Source: Piscicola geometra (lineage: Eukaryota; Annelida; Clitellata; Hirudinida; Piscicolidae). Taken from it: a stretch of DNA of 64,000 nt. The notes under the pieces are model-generated. The model saw only the letters and a list, made by a program, of their open reading frames with translations. It did not search any database and was not told where the DNA came from. The translations under genes and the position numbers were made by a program. The stretch spans positions 6,794,306 to 6,858,305 of the forward strand of contig OX030966.1 in the NCBI GenBank assembly GCA_943735955.1, read 5' to 3'. Below, one piece after another: positions 59,673-64,000 of the stretch. Position 1 is the stretch's first letter, and each line of letters begins with the position of its first letter.

Positions 59673-62500
59673 ATGGATGGATGGATGGATGGATGCATCT
59701 CAACAACACCTTTCGGTTGGTGGCGTTAGTGAGAAGCTGAAGCCTCCTGGTCATGTTGGCCAAACTCTGCTCGAAAGCACTCACCACGTGACCCTGATTT
59801 AATCATTATTCTTATTTTTATTATTATTATGATTATTATCAATAAAATTATCTCTATTATTTTTATTAAGCTACGATCATCAGCATCACCACCCCTACCA
59901 TTATCAGCATCGTCATCACCATCCCAATCATCATTATCAGCAGCACTAACGTTAGTGGTCAAGTGGTTGCTTAGAGTGGCCACTTTGGATTGAGCGCTAA
60001 GTAATTCCTGCTTCAGCCGACGTATCTGCCCGAGTGAGATTGAAAGGTGGAGGTCATCAAAGGTCAATAGCTCTTTTTCTTATAAAGAAATATTTTTATG
60101 AATGCCGAAAATGATATTTTATGTTTCTTTTCACTCACGTCTTGATTTTGTTGGTCTTCAGTCTGTAGAAAAATCAGTTTTTATATTTTTTTTAAAATTA
60201 TGATTATTAATATTATAAATAATATTTTTATTGCTATTTATTTTTGACACTCACAGAAGAGTGTGCCGATGCGGCACTAGAACCGATAGATAAGCTGGAA
60301 CCGCCCCCTGCAAATTGCATCATCACCATTACATCATCACAATACCATCATTTTGTTTTACCATCCTCCTCATCACCATCCTCCTCCTCCTCATCACCAT
60401 CCTCCTCCTCCTCATCACCATCTACTTATTTTCCGCCATCACAATTTTAATTTTACTTCTTCATTAAATTGTAATTTCCTTTTATGTAATCTTAATCTTA
60501 TTAAGTATTCATAAATAATTCATACTTTCGTGGTCTTTGGTAATGTTGTTGTTAGCAGGAGGGTTGTTTTTGTTGCCACCGCCGTTCATAACGTTTGTGA
60601 CGTAGCCATTGTTGTTGTTGTTGATTAGATTGTTTGTGTTGGCTGTGGATGTTGGATCATTGAGGTTGTTGTTGTTGCTGTTGTTGCTGTTGATGCAGTT
60701 GCTGGCGTGGTTGTTGTTGATGTGGTTGTTGTTGATGTGGTTGTTGTTGATGTGGTTGTTGTTGATGTGGCTATTGTTTAAACTATGGAATATACTGGAT
60801 TTATTGGATTCTCCTGGATTCCCATTGATGCTTTCGCCCTTGTTGCTAATAATTCCATTGCTGTTGTTGTTGCTGTTATTGTTGTTGTTGTTGTCGTTAG
60901 AGTTGTGCATTTTAGACGGGATGACGTGGTTGAAAGGGGCAACAGACATGACAGGGGTGGAGGTGTGCGTGAGGCGGGAGAGGCGTTCGGGTGATGTGAG
61001 TTTAGGTGAAGATATGTTGATGAGGCTTTTGTTGTTGTTGTTATTATTGCTGATGTTGTTATTGTTGTTAGTACTGTTGCTAATGTTGCTGTTGGGAGTA
61101 GTTGAATTCAGTCTACCGTAGATTGCTTTAGACGGAGTGTCATTGCTTGTCGAGAACTGCCTATCTAAGCAAACACCAGAGGGCTTGTAGACGATTCCAT
61201 TGTAGAAGCAGTCATCGCAGTTGGGAAGAGGAGTCTTAGCGAGGTGGATCTTGCCGAATGAATGGTTGAAGTTGTCTCTGAAGATGGTTCCTTCGTACTG
61301 TAAATCTACCGCTTTCATGAGAGATGAATAGGGGATGCTGTGTTGTTTGGCGAAGAGTTGTTGCTGTTGTTGCTTTGGTGTTGCGTCTGTTACTTTGTAG
61401 TTTGGTTGCAGAGTGTGGCTGTTGTTGTGTTGTCGTGGGTCGGTCTGGAGTGAGACGGAGCGTTGGAAGGTGTAGTAGTTCTTCTTGTTGTGTTTCAGAA
61501 GACTTGCGTCGTATATCTGAGTGTTTGTGTGGTTTTTGTTGTTGATGTTGTTGTTGTTGATATTGTAGTTGTTGTGGTTGTTGTTGTGGTTGAATGAGGA
61601 GACTGTATCAAAGTTGAGAAGTTGTTGTTGTTGGTTTTCGTAGAAATGGGGGTATTTTTTGGTGGGTGTGGAGGAGCTGAGTGGAAGCCATTTTGAAATG
61701 TAGTTTTTTTCGTTGCCGCCACTGCTTGGTCGCTTGAGTTGTTGTTGTTGTTGTTGCTGGTAGTTGATTGCTTGCATTTGTAGGTAACGTTGTTTTTGCA
61801 GTAAATATTGTTGCTGTGCCAGTTGTTGTTGTTGTTGTTGCATTGCAAGTACTTGTTGCTCTTGAATGTTACAGGGTTGTTGAACTTGTTGTGTTTGTTG
61901 TACATTCTTATGTAGGGGATTGTGTACACTTGTCTGCAATGGGAGTTTCTGTGGCGTTCGTTGTAGCGAAGCAGAATTCCTGCCATCAACCATCTCATAA
62001 GCCACCAATTCTCCACTGTAGTTGCTCAACCTCTCCCCCATCACTGCCTCCTTCTCCAGACCAACCCTGCTCTTTGACTTGCTTCTTTTCTTCCCTGAAG
62101 GAGAACCATTAGAGATGCTCTTGTTGCTGCTGCTGATGGAGGATTCTTTCGACATTGTGGCTTCCGGACCGAGTGCCGAAAGGACTGGGTAGAGGGGCTG
62201 TGGGACTTTCCTTTGGTCAAACTGCTTGTGGAAAAGTAAGTTGTCGTTTTCAACGTTCAAACCGAAGCAAAGTTCGTTGGATTCTTCAAAGCCTTGAAGC
62301 TTTTTGCCTGCCACTGGAGACACTTCAATGGCTTCGTGGATGGTTGGCACGGGCGGTTTCTTGGGGAAGTACTGATGGTGATGGTGGTGAGGGTGATGAT
62401 GGTTGAAGAGAGGCAGACTGGATCGTTCTCTCCTTTCGAAGAGGGAACTTGAACGTCTGCTGCTCAGACTGTCGTGTAGGTTTGCGTTGGCAGGTTGTAT
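54217..62500 (-). CDS. NAV: Neuron navigator (unc-53/sickie family), C-terminal part
   Basis: Exons on the minus strand: about 62500-60526, 60307-60255, 60162-60139, 60025-59951, 59793-59710, 59529-59310, 58918-58815, 58509-58292, 58226-58132, 57862-57799, 57696-57472, about 57300-57186, 57055-56969, 56713-56636, 56419-56345, 56178-55786, 55675-55322, 55024-54906 and 54771-54217. Family marks in order: a long Gln/Asn-rich exon; coiled coils ([68 protein letters not shown]); then [18 protein letters not shown]; and the AAA-type ATPase with Walker A GPSAAGKT and FYIIGTMSQ, ending [26 protein letters not shown] and EWPALL. The N-terminal calponin-homology region is not in the window. NAV proteins bind microtubule plus ends and steer axon and cell migration. 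The tail after EWPALL diverges from vertebrate NAVs. Confidence 0.9.
55029..55181. repeat. (GGAT)n microsatellite in a NAV intron
   Basis: Nearly pure GGAT tetranucleotides, about 38 copies, within the intron just upstream of the exon 55024-54906. On the transcript strand it is an ATCC/CCAT repeat leading to the acceptor. Confidence 0.95.
58695..58814 (-). repeat. 27-bp minisatellite that repeats a NAV splice donor
   Basis: On the minus strand the exon ends GGGATGG followed by donor GTGAGTGAGGAGGGAGGG. The array repeats GATGG/AGTGAGTGA with period 31 then 27, giving donor-like GTGAGTG copies at 58814 (the real one), 58783, 58756, 58729 and 58702. Confidence 0.85.
59536..59694. repeat. (GGAT)n microsatellite in a second NAV intron
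   Basis: About 40 GGAT units with two GGAC variants occupy most of the 180-base intron between the exons 59793-59710 and 59529-59310. Confidence 0.95.
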
Positions 62501-62512
62501 ACAATGTAATAT

Positions 62513-62514
<2 letters not shown>

Positions 62515-62548
<34 letters not shown>

Positions 62549-64000
62549 TGTCTTTATTAATCACGGTTTGACAGACGCAGGCCATGTTACATGTTGCATA
62601 AGATAATAGTAGATAATTATAGGATACTGATGCTAATGATAATGGTTTTTAAAAAAAAATACTACAAGACAAAGGATATGGTGAATAGGTAATAATTAAG
62701 TAGATAAATAAGTAATAAGAATCAGAGATGATAATATAAATATAAATGTAAACTATAGAATGTGAGATTTAAGAAGACGAGGGAGGAATGTTTTACTTTC
62801 AAGCGTAGTATATATAGGGATATTAAAATTGTGTTTACGGGGTCTTAAGTTATGAGTAGATTTTTTAAGGGGGGGTAAGAAATTGTGAAGAACGTGGTCA
62901 GAGTTATTAGATATTTTAAAGAATAATTTGGTGTCTAAAGTGGTAAACATAGAAGTGATAGATGGGTAGAAAGAGGGAAGGTAGTTAAGTCTTATGAGTT
63001 TATTAATTAGAGACTGGAGTTGCTTAATGTGTGGCTGATTAGCAAAACCAGACCAAGAAGGAGCTGCATACTTAAGGTGAGAGATGATGAGGGACTCAGT
63101 GATGTCAAAGAGTTTGGCACCAAAGAGTCCATGGGAACGGATTGTTTTGATGGCATGAAAAGTTTGAAAGCATTTATTGATAATGTGATCTATGTGTGGT
63201 GAAATGTTAAGGGTGTCAGTGAATGTGATACCTAAGATAGTGAGTTTGTTAGTGCGTTGAATGGAAGGGTGTAAAGCTGGTGGTGTGATGCGTTTATAAC
63301 TATTATGGACTATGAGTTCAAATGATTTTTTGAGGTTGAGTGAGAGATTACTGAGCTTGGCCCACTTAGAGAGGGATTCAAGCTCTGATTGGATGGTGTG
63401 GGTGTTAGATGATGGAATAATGAGATAGGTGTCGTCAGCGAATTTTAAAATATAATTAGAAGGGTGATAGGGTTGAAGTGAAGAGGCGTTGATTATAAAG
63501 GTAGATGGACCAAGAACTGAGCCTTGGACCACGCTAGAGTTGATGGGAAGGATACTAGAAAGTTGATTTAAATAAATGGTGGAATGTGATCGGTTGGAAA
63601 GGAATGAAATGAGAAGGTTATATATGTTGTCATCAAGAGGAAGAAGTGCAAGATTGGAGGCGAGGGTATGGTGATCAAGAGTGTCAAAGGCTTTAGTAAA
63701 GTCAAGAGCAATAAGGTGAACATGACTATTAGTTTTGAGAAGTGAAGTGATGGTAGACGTGATAGCAATTATGGCAGAAGTGGGAGAACCTGATGGGCGA
63801 AAGGCGAATTGATCTTTAAGAATAGGTATTACTGAAGGGTGATTGAAGCAAGGGTATATATATTGAGAAACTATGATTTTTTCGAGAAGGCGTGATAATA
63901 TTGGAGTGACTGAAATGGGGCGAAAGTCTTGAGGCGATATTGGATGTTTAGTTTTGGGGATGGGATGAATAATGCTGGATTTCCACTGAAGAGGAAAATA
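62515..64000 (-). mobile_element. 3' end of a non-LTR (LINE) retrotransposon
   Basis: The element lies on the minus strand. It ends in a 32-base poly-A (plus-strand T run, 62515-62546), preceded by an AATAAA (62553-62558) and a roughly 200-base 3' UTR after the reverse-transcriptase stop codon at 62753. The 5' part is beyond the window. It sits directly against the most upstream visible NAV exon. Confidence 0.9.
62753..64000 (-). CDS. Reverse transcriptase of a LINE retrotransposon (5' partial)
   Basis: The frame is open from the window edge to the stop at 62753 with no break. The reverse-transcriptase blocks are visible in order: WKSSIIHPIPK, DFRPISVTPILSRLLEKI, QFAFRPSGSPTSAI, IALDFTKAFDTLDH, VVQGSVLGP, the catalytic FADDTYLI and LNLKKS, followed by the C-terminal region LGITFTDTLNISPHIDHI. 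This is typical of the Jockey/CR1-like group; the clade is not resolved. The intact frame suggests a young copy. Confidence 0.92.
   Translation of the reverse strand, partial: YFPLQWKSSIIHPIPKTKHPISPQDFRPISVTPILSRLLEKIIVSQYIYPCFNHPSVIPILKDQFAFRPSGSPTSAIIAITSTITSLLKTNSHVHLIALDFTKAFDTLDHHTLASNLALLPLDDNIYNLLISFLSNRSHSTIYLNQLSSILPINSSVVQGSVLGPSTFIINASSLQPYHPSNYILKFADDTYLIIPSSNTHTIQSELESLSKWAKLSNLSLNLKKSFELIVHNSYKRITPPALHPSIQRTNKLTILGITFTDTLNISPHIDHIINKCFQTFHAIKTIRSHGLFGAKLFDITESLIISHLKYAAPSWSGFANQPHIKQLQSLINKLIRLNYLPSFYPSITSMFTTLDTKLFFKISNNSDHVLHNFLPPLKKSTHNLRPRKHNFNIPIYTTLESKTFLPRLLKSHIL

Overview
The window is nuclear DNA of an invertebrate animal. Genes have many short exons with GT-AG introns, intergenic DNA is AT-rich, and micro- and minisatellites are abundant. 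Orthologues of typical bilaterian genes are present: an innexin, a neuron navigator, a Shab-type K+ channel, ZDHHC5/8, ABHD17, a Rab and SCCPDH. The intronless innexin, the Asn/Asp-rich insertions and the overall texture fit a lophotrochozoan, most likely an annelid such as a leech; this is inference. There is one 200-base assembly gap (41301-41500). All exon models below come from reading splice sites and protein similarity by eye.

Layout: (1) 1-20740, plus strand: the 3' part of one very large gene of about 45 exons, with cupredoxin-like repeats, a chitobiase-C-terminal-like module, about 16 fibronectin III domains and a cysteine-less thioredoxin fold, interrupted by Asp/Asn-rich insertions. 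(2) 21207-28610, minus: a Shab/Kv2-like channel whose T1 domain is split by a very long Asn-rich open frame. (3) 28.9-31.5 kb: a 43-bp tandem repeat, then a decayed hAT transposon with a perfect 8-bp target duplication inside a TG microsatellite. (4) 32407-36113, plus: SCCPDH. (5) 37599-40979, minus: a ZDHHC5/8 palmitoyltransferase, head-to-head with (6) 41736-44464, plus: the depalmitoylase ABHD17. (7) 46438-47710, minus: a Rab19/43-like GTPase. (8) 49942-51183, minus: an innexin. (9) about 54217-62500, minus: the C-terminal part of a neuron navigator, with (10) the 3' end of a LINE retrotransposon abutting its most upstream exon at 62515-64000.

The most unusual points are the unrecognised cupredoxin/FN3/thioredoxin giant protein, the divergent palmitoylation writer/eraser pair, the interrupted T1 domain, and tandem repeats that begin exactly at 5' splice sites, in one case copying the splice donor itself several times.
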